Below the pieces are notes generated by a model, which ran no database searches, was not told the origin of the DNA, and saw nothing but the letters and a program-made list of their open reading frames with translations. The position numbers were made by a program, and so were the translations under genes. Shown piece after piece: positions 25,554 through 35,556 of a stretch of DNA of 64,000 bases. The stretch covers positions 124,001 through 188,000 of the forward strand of contig NZ_BBJU01000023.1 of assembly GCF_000739935.1 (NCBI RefSeq), given 5' to 3'. This stretch comes from Agrobacterium rubi TR3 = NBRC 13261. Lineage in GTDB: Bacteria; Pseudomonadota; Alphaproteobacteria; Rhizobiales; Rhizobiaceae. How positions within the stretch are numbered: position 1 is the stretch's first letter; every line of letters begins with the position of its first letter.

Positions 25554-27374
25554 TTAGCGGAAGCGCGCCAGCGGGTTTTCAAGCTCACCAATATATTGGA
25601 GGCTGTCTTCCGGGTTGAGCAAATCCAGCATTTGCTGGTTGTTGTTGAGTTGCAGTCGGTTTAGGCAATTGCGCACGAAGCGGTCCGCGAAGAAATCGTA
25701 GCGCTGGTATTTGTCCGTGTATTGAGGATGTTCGGCCTGATAGGTGCGGAAGCATTCGGCAACCAGGCTCCAGAAGCGGTCTTCATGCAACGTGTCGGTT
25801 TCATGAAGTATTGCGGAGAGATAGCGGAAGAAGCAATCGAATACATCGGTGAAGATGCAGTTCGGCTTCATCTTTTCGTCCAGCGTATAGGATATGCGGG
25901 ATATCTCTTCCGGCACCTCGATCGACCCATTCAGAATGCCGATCTCCTCGCCGATGTCCTTCATGATGGCGCGGACCGGGAGATTGTCTTCCAGCACGAG
26001 GATGAGATTTTCACCGTGCGGCATGAAGGCGAGATCGTAGCGATAGAAGCAATGAATGAGGGGCGCCAGATAGGCTTTGAGGTAAGCCGCTATCCAGTCC
26101 TGTGCATCGAGACCCGAGGCCGCGATCAGTTCCGCAACAAGCGAGACGCCATCCTTGTCCTTATGCAGCAACGCAGCCATCGTCATGATGCGCTCATTGG
26201 CGCGCAGTCGCGGCAGGGGGCTTTCCCGCCACAGTGCCGAAAGCATCTTCTTGTAGGGCGAATCGAGCTTCAGCCCTTGATCGTAATAAGGATAGCGGTA
26301 ACCGATGGCGGCGACTTCACGCAGAATGCTGAAACCGTTCTGGCGCAGATAGTCATCGGCAGAAACCAGATCATCCAGCCACTCGTTGATAGCCGGTGTT
26401 GCCAGCATGTATTTGGGTGACAGGCCGCGCATGAAGCCCATATTCAGAACGGAAATTCCGGTTTTGACATAGTGCTTGCGATTGTCGGTGGCGTTGAAGA
26501 ACGTTCTGATCGACTGCTGGGCATTGTAGCTGTCGTTGCCGTAACCGAGGCACACGATGTAGCGACGTGCGACATCGGCAGCAAAGGTGATCGCCAGCTT
26601 GTTGAACCATTGCCACGGGTGAGCTGGCATCAGCCAGTAATCATCCGGGTTGAGACCAAGCCGCGTCAGACGCGTTTCGAAGCCTTGTAGCGTCGCTTCA
26701 TCCAGTTCTGCTGCAATCAGGCTGTGATAATCGAGCGCGGTAATCGAGGTGAAGGTCGCCCGCTCCTTGCTGACGGCCAGCCATATGATCTGAACGGGGT
26801 GAGCCGCTTCAGGTGCGTAAAGGCGGTAATCGATGGCATCGAAACCGATGCGTCCATTGTTGGCAATGAAGGTCGGATGCCCCTCCGTCATGCCCGCCTC
26901 AATCGTCTGATAATCAGCCACGGAAAGCTGTCTGGAGGATATATGGCGCTCCTCGCGTTTGTAGGATGCGCCGTACAATGTCGTGGACACCTCCTCCAGA
27001 TAGGTGGGCAGCATGGCTTCCTTAATGCCCAACGTCTGCGCAAATTCGAGGATCAAAGACAGTGCATCCAGCGCTGCCACCTCACCCGCAATCGTTTTCT
27101 CGATGGTCTCAGAGTCAATGGACCAATGATCCAATGCCAGGCGTCTCGCTTTGAAGCGATAGACGGCCGCACTGTCCTGTTCGGGCCGCACCTCGTAGAG
27201 CCCCCAGTCGCCCTCGCTTGAAATAAGCTGGGGAGACAGAAGCAGCTCGTGGGAAAACTCTGCCAGCGCCTTATGCACAAGGTGCCGATTGACATCCTCC
27301 CACACCAGTGGACCGAGATGTGCAGATGCTTTTTCAGGCGAAAAGGAAGGTGTTGGGAACGCGGAGATATTCAT
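25554..27374 (-). CDS. NIS siderophore synthetase, IucA/IucC family (DesD/AlcC-like)
   Basis: ATP-dependent synthetase of 606 residues that joins hydroxamate building blocks by amide bonds. The N-terminus WEDVNRHLVHKALAEFSHELL, the ATP loop HPWQWFNKL, the region YVKTGISVLNMGFMRGLSP and the C-terminal MPHGENLILVLEDN with RAIMKDIGEEIG are family hallmarks. The first two are closest to DesD/AlcC-type members, which oligomerise and cyclise N-hydroxy-N-succinyl (or acyl) diamines, instead of the citrate-using IucA type. It is the last gene of the biosynthetic operon and overlaps the acyltransferase gene by four bases. It is the only NIS synthetase in the window. Confidence 0.92.
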   Translation of the reverse strand: MNISAFPTPSFSPEKASAHLGPLVWEDVNRHLVHKALAEFSHELLLSPQLISSEGDWGLYEVRPEQDSAAVYRFKARRLALDHWSIDSETIEKTIAGEVAALDALSLILEFAQTLGIKEAMLPTYLEEVSTTLYGASYKREERHISSRQLSVADYQTIEAGMTEGHPTFIANNGRIGFDAIDYRLYAPEAAHPVQIIWLAVSKERATFTSITALDYHSLIAAELDEATLQGFETRLTRLGLNPDDYWLMPAHPWQWFNKLAITFAADVARRYIVCLGYGNDSYNAQQSIRTFFNATDNRKHYVKTGISVLNMGFMRGLSPKYMLATPAINEWLDDLVSADDYLRQNGFSILREVAAIGYRYPYYDQGLKLDSPYKKMLSALWRESPLPRLRANERIMTMAALLHKDKDGVSLVAELIAASGLDAQDWIAAYLKAYLAPLIHCFYRYDLAFMPHGENLILVLEDNLPVRAIMKDIGEEIGILNGSIEVPEEISRISYTLDEKMKPNCIFTDVFDCFFRYLSAILHETDTLHEDRFWSLVAECFRTYQAEHPQYTDKYQRYDFFADRFVRNCLNRLQLNNNQQMLDLLNPEDSLQYIGELENPLARFR

Positions 27375-27976
27375 TCGTTTATGTCCTGTTCGAGAGTTTT
27401 GTAAAACGCATCGCGGGTGACGAAAGACAAAAGCGCTGTCTTTTCTTCAAGCTCTATGTTGCGTGCGCTGACGAAGCCAACTTTGCGGTTGAGTTCGTGA
27501 ACCTTCTCGTTTCGAACATCGGGCTCGACCACGAGGCGTTTGATGAGCGGATTGTCGAAATGGAAGCTCAAGACCGTGCGGATGATGGCAAGTGTGAAGC
27601 CGGGGATTTTTTGACGCGGGGGCGCGACGAGAAAATGCATGCCCCAGTCGCCCTCTTCCACCTCATAATGCTTGCCGACCTGATCATGCCGGGGATCGTA
27701 GGATTCGACGATGAAGGCGGGTTCGCCTTCGAAAAAACCCATGTAGCTTGAGGCATGACCACTGGCATTGAGCTTCGCGTAGAAGGCAGCGATTTCATGT
27801 TGCGAATAATGACCCATATTCCAGAAACGGGCGTAATCCCGCGTGAACCAGTCATGCAGATTTGCGCTATCGGCCGCCGGTTCAAGCGGGCATAGCGAGA
27901 GTTCGCCCACCTGCGCATGATGTTGCGCGAAGACGACCGGGCGTTCTGTATTGATCGAACGTTTTGTGTTGAGCAC
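27371..27976 (-). CDS. Siderophore acyltransferase, IucB/AlcB-like (GNAT)
   Basis: Acyl-CoA transferase of 201 residues that acylates the N-hydroxy-diamine made by the monooxygenase. It shows the IucB-type pattern DWFTRDYARFWNMGHYS, EPAFIVESYDPRHDQVGKHYE and GDWGMHFLVAPPR, then a GNAT core (AIIRTVLSFHFDNPLIKRLVVEPD). It lies 13 bases after the exporter gene and overlaps the synthetase gene (ATGA). Acetyl or succinyl transfer cannot be told by eye; a DesD/AlcC-type partner would favour succinyl. Confidence 0.9.
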   Translation of the reverse strand: MLNTKRSINTERPVVFAQHHAQVGELSLCPLEPAADSANLHDWFTRDYARFWNMGHYSQHEIAAFYAKLNASGHASSYMGFFEGEPAFIVESYDPRHDQVGKHYEVEEGDWGMHFLVAPPRQKIPGFTLAIIRTVLSFHFDNPLIKRLVVEPDVRNEKVHELNRKVGFVSARNIELEEKTALLSFVTRDAFYKTLEQDINE

Positions 27977-27989
27977 TGTTATCCCCTTT

Positions 27990-29177
27990 TCAGGCGAGTT
28001 GTGGGCTGGGGCTTGATGACCCTAGGCTTGGTCTCAAGGTCACGCGGTAGAGAAACAGCGTGGCGAGCACGAATATGGCAGCGACGACGAATGAAAGGCC
28101 TTCCCCGAAGCGCTGCGTCAGCATTCCGCTGACCAGTGCCGCCAGCATCACACCGCTGTTGCGGGCAATGTTGAGAAGGCTGAAGCCGGACGCATAGTGG
28201 GCCTTTTGGGCGCGTTCGAAAAACAGTGCATCAAGACCGATGGTGACGCGATAAAGTCCGATGCCGTAGATGATGCGACCGATGATAATGCAGGCCTGAT
28301 TGGGAACGGCCTGTATCGCCAGACCGAGGCTGGTGAGCACGAGGCCAATTTCGTTGCGGCGCCAGACCTGGCTGGCACCACCGCGCCAAAACCCGTGCGC
28401 CAAGATGACGATGGCCACAAAGCCGGGTATGGCGTAGACGAACCCTGTCAGATCAAGCGAGGCATTTCCGGCAACGGACTGCCACCATACCGTCATGAAC
28501 GGCATCGACAGGTAAAACCCGAAGTAGAAGAAGAACATCACGACCAGTAACGACGTGAAATTTTTCCTCTCTTCGCGCGTCACAGCGATGATGCCTTTGG
28601 TATCCTCGACACTGGATTGCCGGGCACTGGCCACGGAGGCTGTTTTGAGGAGAACCGCGCAAATGGCCGCCTGGATGATATCGCCGAGACCCATGATGAC
28701 ATAGGGCAGTGCATATCCGTAGGACGCAACGACATGTCCACCGGACACCGCGCCGACGATACCGCCGAAATGGACGATGACAGCTAGGCCACCGATTGTC
28801 GCTGCGTGCTTTTCGACAGGCTGCATGGCGATGACGTAAGGATACATCAGCAGGTAGCTTGCCTTGAAGCACACCATCACAATCGATGAGACCCAGAAGC
28901 TGGCAATGTCTGTCGCCATGTAGCAGGCGAGGCTGAAGCCGGCGGCGGCCACTTGTGTCCAGATGAGCACCGCAATCGTATCGCGCCGCTTGGCGATAGT
29001 GACCCATGCCGGAAAGGCCAGCATGACGGCAAGTGATATCGACGCCAGATATGCCCCGACCGTAAATGACGATGAAATGCCGAAGCGGGCCGCAAAGAGT
29101 TGCGGATAATACGGCAGAAGCATCGTGTCACTGACAACGGCGATGGCCGTCATCACCAGCAGAGCTATTCTCAGCAT
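27990..29177 (-). CDS. MFS transporter, probable siderophore exporter
   Basis: Inner-membrane MFS protein of 395 residues, about twelve hydrophobic segments. Its position between the N-hydroxylase and the acyltransferase, sharing one base with the hydroxylase stop (TGATG), points to export of the finished siderophore; MFS exporters in the alcaligin and rhizobactin loci have such places. Uptake is covered by a different MFS at 30791-32029. Direction of transport is inferred. Confidence 0.82.
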   Translation of the reverse strand: MLRIALLVMTAIAVVSDTMLLPYYPQLFAARFGISSSFTVGAYLASISLAVMLAFPAWVTIAKRRDTIAVLIWTQVAAAGFSLACYMATDIASFWVSSIVMVCFKASYLLMYPYVIAMQPVEKHAATIGGLAVIVHFGGIVGAVSGGHVVASYGYALPYVIMGLGDIIQAAICAVLLKTASVASARQSSVEDTKGIIAVTREERKNFTSLLVVMFFFYFGFYLSMPFMTVWWQSVAGNASLDLTGFVYAIPGFVAIVILAHGFWRGGASQVWRRNEIGLVLTSLGLAIQAVPNQACIIIGRIIYGIGLYRVTIGLDALFFERAQKAHYASGFSLLNIARNSGVMLAALVSGMLTQRFGEGLSFVVAAIFVLATLFLYRVTLRPSLGSSSPSPQLA

Positions 29178-30499
29178 CAGGCCACCACGCGTGCGGACGG
29201 AACTTCGCTGAGACCCCGCACGTCGAACGTCTGGAAGGCTGTCTCCTGCTCTATGGCGTAGACCTCGTATCCTGCGATTTCACGCAAGATCGTGGCGTTT
29301 CTCAAGCAAGCCATGCCAAGATCAGGCGCGACGAAGCCGTGGGTGTGTATATCCAGGTTCTGAACGAAGACCTCGTTTCCGGCACAGTCCACCGCATAAT
29401 TGGCGCCGACATCCAGCCTGCCTTTGCTGTCGCGCTTGAGGCGCTCGGCAATGCCGCCCAGAAACTCCGGTTCCTTGTAGTCGTAGCCGGTGGCCAGGAT
29501 GACCGCACCTGCCTGGCGCGTGAACGTAATGTCCTGTTCCCGCTGACGAAATTCCAGAGAAAAATTTTGCCGTCCGGGCGAATGGCGCACATCCACCAAC
29601 TCACTGTTGGGAATGAGATTGGTCTCGACACTTCCCTTCAGGCTCTTGCGGTAGAGAAGGTCATAGATATCCTTTAGCAGGCTGGCATTGATGCCCTTGA
29701 AGAGTGCCGACTGCTCCTGCAAAACCCGATCTCGCGTGTCATCCGGTAGATTATGAAAGTACCGTGCGTATTCCGGCGATGTCATCTCCAGATTGAGTTT
29801 CGTCAAATCCAGAGGGAAGAAACGTGGCGACCGCGTGACCCAGTCGAGGCTATAATCGTGATTATCGATATCCGACAGGAGATCGTAATAGATTTCGGCA
29901 GCGCTCTGTCCACTTCCGACGATGACGATGGATTGCCGAGCCTGAAGCTGCTTTTTATTCGTCAGATATTGTGACGAATGGGTCATGTGCTGGGCCAGCC
30001 TTTTGCAGCATGCTGGCACCGATGGCGACGTTCCCGTTCCCACGACAAGCTTGCGGGTTTCTATATTTTTTATGCCGCCCAGACGGTCGGCGACTGTCAG
30101 CTTGTAGGTGCTGGCTGCCTTGTCGTACCTGACGTCTTTGACAGTGTGGCCGAACCTCAGATTGTCCAGTTTCGCAGCCGCCCATTGGCAATACAGATTA
30201 TACTCGTTGCGCAGAAGGAAGAAGTCCTCGCGCGTATAGAACGAGTAAATCTTGCCCTGTTCCTTCACATAATTGAGGAAGGTGAAGGGGCTGGTCGGAT
30301 CTGCCAAAGTGACGAGATCGCCCATGAAAGGCGTCTGTAGTGTCGCATTTTCCAAGAGCATTCCGGGATGCCAGTTGAAGCCCTGGTTACGGTCCAGGAA
30401 TATAGACCGTAGTTCAGGGACAGGCCTGGCAAGGCAAGCCAGACCTAAATTGAACGGGCCAAGCCCGACACCGGTAAAATCATAAATTGCATTTTCCAT
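29177..30499 (-). CDS. Lysine/ornithine/diamine N-monooxygenase (siderophore N-hydroxylase)
   Basis: FAD- and NADPH-dependent N-hydroxylase of 440 residues, the first step of hydroxamate synthesis. The N-terminal FAD motif is GVGLGPFNLGLA, the NADPH motif is VIVGSGQSAAE near residue 190, and ILATGYDYKEPEFL lies in the C-terminal third. It resembles IucD/AlcA/RhbE. A good site CGGAGG precedes the ATG. It opens the biosynthetic operon, 37 bases after a TGA-N9-TCA iron box. No diamine decarboxylase is in the operon, so putrescine or cadaverine from general metabolism, or lysine/ornithine, must be the substrate. Confidence 0.93.
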   Translation of the reverse strand: MENAIYDFTGVGLGPFNLGLACLARPVPELRSIFLDRNQGFNWHPGMLLENATLQTPFMGDLVTLADPTSPFTFLNYVKEQGKIYSFYTREDFFLLRNEYNLYCQWAAAKLDNLRFGHTVKDVRYDKAASTYKLTVADRLGGIKNIETRKLVVGTGTSPSVPACCKRLAQHMTHSSQYLTNKKQLQARQSIVIVGSGQSAAEIYYDLLSDIDNHDYSLDWVTRSPRFFPLDLTKLNLEMTSPEYARYFHNLPDDTRDRVLQEQSALFKGINASLLKDIYDLLYRKSLKGSVETNLIPNSELVDVRHSPGRQNFSLEFRQREQDITFTRQAGAVILATGYDYKEPEFLGGIAERLKRDSKGRLDVGANYAVDCAGNEVFVQNLDIHTHGFVAPDLGMACLRNATILREIAGYEVYAIEQETAFQTFDVRGLSEVPSARVVA

Positions 30500-30535
30500 T
30501 GGCGCCTCCGACGTTGGCGCTAGTTTTCATAAATA

Positions 30536-30550
30536 TGATAAAATAAATCA
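30536..30550. promoter_or_regulatory. Iron box (TGA-N9-TCA), RirA-type
   Basis: TGA-TAAAATAAA-TCA lies 37 bp upstream of the N-hydroxylase start. TGA-N9-TCA is the iron-responsive (IRO) motif associated with RirA in rhizobia. A second dyad, ATCAA-N9-TTGAT (30547-30565), overlaps its end. It would repress siderophore synthesis when iron is plentiful. Confidence 0.6.
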
Positions 30551-30650
30551 AGTATTAAATTTGATGAGTTTTTAGGGGTAAAAATATATATATTGAAGTA
30601 GCGAAAGACGTACGACAGGCATAATTTCGCCTTAAATATCACCGTTAAAT

Positions 30651-30709
30651 CTGTAGTTTACAGTATCGCAACAACGCGTGCACATGTGCAAGCGACGCTT
30701 CGAACGTCG
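30651..30709. promoter_or_regulatory. Cluster of short dyads upstream of siderophore biosynthetic operon
   Basis: Three symmetric elements lie in the gap between the importer gene (ends 30791) and the N-hydroxylase gene: CTGTA-GTT-TACAG (30651-30663), the 12-bp palindrome TGCACATGTGCA (30679-30690) and CGACG-N7-CGTCG (30693-30709). They may be operator sites or the terminator region of the importer transcript. None is followed by a T-run. No gene is visible in this 291-base gap. Confidence 0.35.
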
Positions 30710-30790
30710 GCCATATGAGATTAAGTTTCGTCGCGGAATCAACTGCTAAGCGCGCCAAAAGAGCGCCACTGAATACATCCTATAAGAGCA

Positions 30791-32029
30791 TCACGACGTC
30801 GCCATCAGAGCCGCATTCCGCCTCGAAAGTAGCGCAATGATGGGAACGGCGGCGGCAGATATGGCTGCGGCAATAAAGAACGCTGTGTGGTAGCCGAAGC
30901 GCTCGGCAATGGCGCCTGCGCCTATTCCACCCGCCATGCTGACGATGCCATCCATGCACTGGAACAAGGTAAAGTCCACGCCCGCCTGTCGCGGGTCGGA
31001 CCAGCCCATGAAGCAGGCATAGAGCGCGACAAAACCAATCGACATGACACCGGAGGAACTGGTGATCGCAACTGCCATAACCACCCAGTCTGCGATGTCG
31101 CGATGAAGACTGAAGGCGGCGAAGGCGCATAGCAAAACCGTCTGCGCGACAATCGAGAAAACAAGCACACGCGACGAACCGTAGAGACGCACCAACAGCC
31201 CGCCCAAAAGGGCTCCGCCGAAGCCGACGATCATGCTGCCAACGCCGTTGAACGTTCCCAATGTTGCAAGGTCAAAACCATAATCGATGAGGAACGGGCC
31301 GAGCATCGCCAGCCCCCATTTTTGTGCCGCGACATAGACCGCAGCGATGACGAGGCCGGTTCTGATATGTGGTCGGTTGAGCGCGCGACGCATGGAAGGC
31401 ATCTGATCGCGGGTCTCGATCTTCGCTTTCGCGGCTGGCCCGAAAATGAAAGGCAACGCCAACAGAACCACGAGGCCCGCCATGACCAAGGTCGCGCTTT
31501 GCCATCCATACCAATCGACAAGGACGAGGAACAGACCGGCACCGATGGCGGAACCTAGATAAGAGCCACCCACCTGAGCGGCATTTGCCCAGCCATGGTG
31601 CTCCGCCGAGAGCGTTTCGACAGCGTAGCCATCGCAGGCAATATCGACCGTCGCGGTCACGACGGCGACGACGAAGAGAATGGCAATGGCCATACTCACA
31701 GGCGACGGCCCTGTGAAGGCAAGGAAGACCAAGCCGCACGCGCAAATCCCGACACCTGCGCCGACGATGATCCGCGACCTGTTTTTCCCTACGCGCGGCA
31801 GCCGGTAACGTTCGATGAACGGCGACCAAAGAAATTTCAGCGCCCATGGCAGCACGATCAGGTACAAAAGCCCGATCTGATCCAGCGGAAGCCCGGCCGT
31901 TCTCAAAACAGCTGGAAGCCCGAGGAACGTCAATCCACCGATCACGCTCTGCCCGACATAAAGACCGCCTACCGCAGCGAAGACGGAGACGGGCGACGGC
32001 TTTGTGTCAGCGTGGGTGGCTTGCAACAT
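30791..32029 (-). CDS. RhtX/FptX-type siderophore importer (MFS)
   Basis: Inner-membrane permease of 412 residues. The stretch [20 protein letters not shown], followed by [11 protein letters not shown], is a hallmark of the RhtX/FptX single-component ferric-siderophore permeases, which replace ABC importers. It shares one base with the stop of the TonB receptor gene (TGATG), so the two are co-expressed. The ferric siderophore would cross the outer membrane through the receptor and then the inner membrane here. Family likely; ligand inferred to be the siderophore made by the next operon. Confidence 0.87.
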   Translation of the reverse strand: MLQATHADTKPSPVSVFAAVGGLYVGQSVIGGLTFLGLPAVLRTAGLPLDQIGLLYLIVLPWALKFLWSPFIERYRLPRVGKNRSRIIVGAGVGICACGLVFLAFTGPSPVSMAIAILFVVAVVTATVDIACDGYAVETLSAEHHGWANAAQVGGSYLGSAIGAGLFLVLVDWYGWQSATLVMAGLVVLLALPFIFGPAAKAKIETRDQMPSMRRALNRPHIRTGLVIAAVYVAAQKWGLAMLGPFLIDYGFDLATLGTFNGVGSMIVGFGGALLGGLLVRLYGSSRVLVFSIVAQTVLLCAFAAFSLHRDIADWVVMAVAITSSSGVMSIGFVALYACFMGWSDPRQAGVDFTLFQCMDGIVSMAGGIGAGAIAERFGYHTAFFIAAAISAAAVPIIALLSRRNAALMATS

Positions 32030-34419
32030 CAGAAGCTGTACTTCATGCTGGCGACAACTTTGCGGCCTTCATCGTAGTAGCAGAAGCCCGTGGTGCACAC
32101 TTGATTGACTTCGTTAAGGAGATTGGTCGCGTTGACCTGCAACTTCACACCTTCCATTGCGTCATTCAGTTTACCAAGATCGTAGCGAACTGCTGCATCC
32201 ACAAAGGTTCGCGCTCCATTGTTGAACACCGGGGTATGAAGATCATCGCCGAAGCTTGAACCGACGTAACGTACACCGGCACCCACACCTAGGCCTTCCA
32301 AAGCGCCGGATTGCACTTCGTAGTCCGCCCAGAGGGAGAACATATGGTAAGGTGTGGAGTTCAGCTGGTGACCGACGGTTTGCGGTGTCAGCTTTGTGAT
32401 TTCCACGTCATTATACGAGTAACCACCCGTCAAGCTCAAGCCATTGTCCAGCGAGGCCGTGACTTCAAATTCAATGCCCTGCGAGCGCATATCGAGCTGC
32501 CGCAAAACATTCTGGCTCGTAGCCGAATCATAGGCGTAAACGGATGCGTTTTCCTGGTCGATATTGAAATAGGCGGCAGAAATGAGAACGTTCTGATCGG
32601 GTATTTCGTACTTCAATCCGATTTCATATTGCTTGCCGAGTGTCGGCTCTGCCTGGGACGATCCGCTCGCGGATGTCAATATCACTCCGGGGTTGGCCAC
32701 GTATGAGGTGCCATAACTCACATAGGGCATGATATTCCAAGGCGTGACATAACCGATCGACGCCCGTCCGGTGGTCTCGCTATCGCTTCGCGAGTAGTTC
32801 AAGCCGCCTGCTGAATATTCGCTGTCGTGCCAATCGTGACGCAGGCCAAGACCGATACGCCATGCGTCGATCTCGATTTGATCCTGCACGTAAACCCCGA
32901 TGGAATTCTGCTTCTGATTCTGGAAGACCGTAATGTCGGGCACATATGTAAAGGTGTCCGTGAACGGGGCTGAGCTCGAACCGTACCCCTGACGAGAGTC
33001 GTACTCCATGAAACTGTAGTCGATACCGCCAATGAGCTTGTGCTGCGCTGCGCCTGTCTCAAACTCTCCTTCCAAATAGGTGTCGGTCGCCAAACCCTTG
33101 TTGTCTTCATAGACAAGGCCTGGCACGCCCGCAAAAGCGTATTCCTGTTTGGTGGAGAGATCGGAGTAACGAAGCTTGTGGTGCAATGTCACTGAATCTG
33201 TGAGCTCGTGTTCCAGCTCGTAACCGATGCGCCATTGCTTCTGGGTAAAATCATTGAAACGGGCGTCTCCACCATAGACCGGCGTCGCACCATTGGCATC
33301 GTTGATGTATCCCCATGTCCCACCCGTGGTGGAATCCATGTATTCCCCGAGAACCGTGAACTTCGTTCCTTCATCCGGCTTCCATGTCATCGCAGGTGCG
33401 ATCATGACGCGGTCATCTTTGATCGCTTTTATTTCGTTGCGTGCATCACGCCCGACACCCGTCAGACGGTAAAGCACCGAGCCGTCTTCCGTGACAGGGC
33501 CTGAGAGATCGAATGCGCCTTGAACGCGTCCGTAGGAGCCGTATTGCAGTTCGATTTCACGCAGAGGTTCTTCGGTTGGTCGTTTGGAGATAATATCGAC
33601 AAGGCCGCCAGAGCTGCTGGCGCCATAGATGGAGGCTGCGGGGCCACGCAGCACGGCCAACGCTTCCACACCGTAGGGTTCTATACGGAACAGGCCATTT
33701 GGGCTGCTGATCTGGCGCAATCCATCGCGAAACACACCTGTATATGTAAGCTCAATGCCACGCAGCTTAAAAGCATCGAAGCGCGGCTCCGCTCCATACT
33801 GACCACCGCGCGCACTCGGCGTATAGCTGATCGCCTCTGTTACATTCTGCGGTTGCCGGTCATCCAGCTGTTTCCGGCTAACCACCGATACCGATTGTGC
33901 GGTTTCCGCCACCGGCGTGTCCGTCTTTGTTGCCGATCGACCAGATTTGGCAACATAGCCGTTCGTCTCGATGACGCCGGTCGCCCCGCCGGTGCCTGAA
34001 CCTTGGACAACGATTGTTTCCAGAACCGTCGAACCGTCATTGACAGCGCCAGCCTGCTGCGCGCCTGTGGATGGATCGAAAATGCGGACGGTGTTGGAGC
34101 CCGTGATGGTGAAATTCAGGCCAGAGCCTGCCAGAAGCTGAGTCACCGCTGCCGAAACGCTGAGCGGGCCGCGAACGCCGTCCGTCGTCTTTCCCCTGGT
34201 GATCGCAGAGGGGTAGAGCATGCGCAGGTTGGCTTGGCGGCCAAGGGTGAGGATGGCGCTTTCCAGGGAGCCAGCGGGAACGGACAAGGTGGCGGCGGGT
34301 GCAGTAGATGTGGTCTGCGCCTGCGCAGTTGTGGTCCCCAACACGGTTGCCATCGACAGGCCAATCATCGCCGTTGTCGCCAGCCAAAGCCGCTTTTTTA
34401 CCCGCTTTGCTAAAATCAT
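32029..34419 (-). CDS. TonB-dependent siderophore receptor with STN signalling domain
   Basis: Outer-membrane receptor of 796 residues. A signal peptide (ending TTAQAQ, about residue 35) is followed by an STN domain at about 50-100 ([21 protein letters not shown]), which in FecA-like transducers contacts FecR. The plug domain contains [19 protein letters not shown] (TonB-box/plug region) and [17 protein letters not shown]; the barrel ends in a C-terminal phenylalanine (MKYSF). The gene follows fecI and fecR and precedes the RhtX-type importer, making a complete surface-signalling and uptake set. The 109-base gap before it should hold a FecI-dependent promoter, although I see no clear consensus. 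Confidence 0.94.
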   Translation of the reverse strand: MILAKRVKKRLWLATTAMIGLSMATVLGTTTAQAQTTSTAPAATLSVPAGSLESAILTLGRQANLRMLYPSAITRGKTTDGVRGPLSVSAAVTQLLAGSGLNFTITGSNTVRIFDPSTGAQQAGAVNDGSTVLETIVVQGSGTGGATGVIETNGYVAKSGRSATKTDTPVAETAQSVSVVSRKQLDDRQPQNVTEAISYTPSARGGQYGAEPRFDAFKLRGIELTYTGVFRDGLRQISSPNGLFRIEPYGVEALAVLRGPAASIYGASSSGGLVDIISKRPTEEPLREIELQYGSYGRVQGAFDLSGPVTEDGSVLYRLTGVGRDARNEIKAIKDDRVMIAPAMTWKPDEGTKFTVLGEYMDSTTGGTWGYINDANGATPVYGGDARFNDFTQKQWRIGYELEHELTDSVTLHHKLRYSDLSTKQEYAFAGVPGLVYEDNKGLATDTYLEGEFETGAAQHKLIGGIDYSFMEYDSRQGYGSSSAPFTDTFTYVPDITVFQNQKQNSIGVYVQDQIEIDAWRIGLGLRHDWHDSEYSAGGLNYSRSDSETTGRASIGYVTPWNIMPYVSYGTSYVANPGVILTSASGSSQAEPTLGKQYEIGLKYEIPDQNVLISAAYFNIDQENASVYAYDSATSQNVLRQLDMRSQGIEFEVTASLDNGLSLTGGYSYNDVEITKLTPQTVGHQLNSTPYHMFSLWADYEVQSGALEGLGVGAGVRYVGSSFGDDLHTPVFNNGARTFVDAAVRYDLGKLNDAMEGVKLQVNATNLLNEVNQVCTTGFCYYDEGRKVVASMKYSF

Positions 34420-34528
34420 TTTAGTGCCCCTTCACGCCTGATCAGCAATGCACCGCGCAAGCGCGCAATGCTCTCTGTTGACCTAGAGTGAAAAGAGACC
34501 TGACATCCTGACGTGCTTTGCGAAAAAA

Positions 34529-35479
34529 TTATCGCGAGCGGACGAGTACCATCATGTCGGAGAGCTTCGTCACCGTAACGGGGAGATTGCTTTCCAGAAT
34601 CCGAAGCGCTTGATCGGTGTCGTGAAGATCGAAAATGCCCGATACGCTCAAGCGTGCGGCGGTGTCATCAAGAACGACAATCCGTCCATGGCGATATTGT
34701 GCCAAGATCTGAAGCACCTGTCGCAGCGACTGGCCGGAGAAAACCAGTTTTCCCTCACGCCAAGCCGTATTGTTGGCGACATCCTGCCGGGATCGGACGA
34801 TGGCTCCATCGCTATCCAGCGTCGCCACATCTCCTGCCCCCAGCCGTTCAATGCCGGACGTCGTCTCGACCTCGACTTCACCTTCTTCAACCTGCACCTC
34901 CTGCGGCAGAGATCCATTTCCGGCGCGCACCCCATAGTGGGTTCCAAGCGCCTGCGCCTTCAAGCCATTGTTATCGACAATGAAAGGACGCTGCGGATTT
35001 TTCGCGACATCGAAGAACGCTTCCCCGCGCAAAAGGACGATGCGCCTCTCGCGGTCGGAATAGCGCGTTTCGATAGCGGTATCGGAGTTGAGGCTGACTT
35101 GAGTCCCGTCCTCCAACATCAGCACACGGGTTTCGCCCACCGAGGTATAATGGTCGGACTGCAACCGGTCGATCAGACCGGTTTGTCGGGACAGGAGCAC
35201 TGCTGCCCCCAAAAGACAGAGGAGACAGAGCGTCTTCAGCACCGTTCGGCTCGGCTTTGCCCCCGGATCTGAAGGTGAGGTCAGCCGGACATCACGCATG
35301 TCGCCCCAAAGGGCAGCCATATCCTCATAGGCCTCTTTGTGTGAAGGATCTGACGCCAGCCAATCTTTGAAGTCCTGGTGATCGGATGGCGATGCATCGG
35401 TCGACTGCATGCGCGCGACCCAAAGTGCTGCTTGTTCAGCAAGACCGTCTTCGGCTCGGTCGCTTTCTGTGTCACGCAT
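34529..35479 (-). CDS. fecR: FecR-type sigma regulator
   Basis: Inner-membrane anti-sigma/pro-sigma factor of 316 residues. The N-terminal cytoplasmic part holds the DUF4880-type pattern (QAALWVARMQS, DFKDWLASDPSHKEAYEDM). One transmembrane helix (TLCLLCLLGAAVLL) is at about residues 87-100. The periplasmic FecR domain follows (TSVGETRVLMLEDGTQVSLN, IVLLRGEAFFDVA). A C-terminal STN-like segment (FSGQSLRQVLQILAQYRHGR) ends the protein. It would carry the signal from the receptor to the sigma factor encoded 77 bases upstream. Confidence 0.93.
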   Translation of the reverse strand: MRDTESDRAEDGLAEQAALWVARMQSTDASPSDHQDFKDWLASDPSHKEAYEDMAALWGDMRDVRLTSPSDPGAKPSRTVLKTLCLLCLLGAAVLLSRQTGLIDRLQSDHYTSVGETRVLMLEDGTQVSLNSDTAIETRYSDRERRIVLLRGEAFFDVAKNPQRPFIVDNNGLKAQALGTHYGVRAGNGSLPQEVQVEEGEVEVETTSGIERLGAGDVATLDSDGAIVRSRQDVANNTAWREGKLVFSGQSLRQVLQILAQYRHGRIVVLDDTAARLSVSGIFDLHDTDQALRILESNLPVTVTKLSDMMVLVRSR

Positions 35480-35556
35480 GGGCGATCGCCATTCTCAATC
35501 AGGTTTCGGTCAGCATCCTTATATATTGAGTGAAAAACATGCGAGCGCCTGACGTC

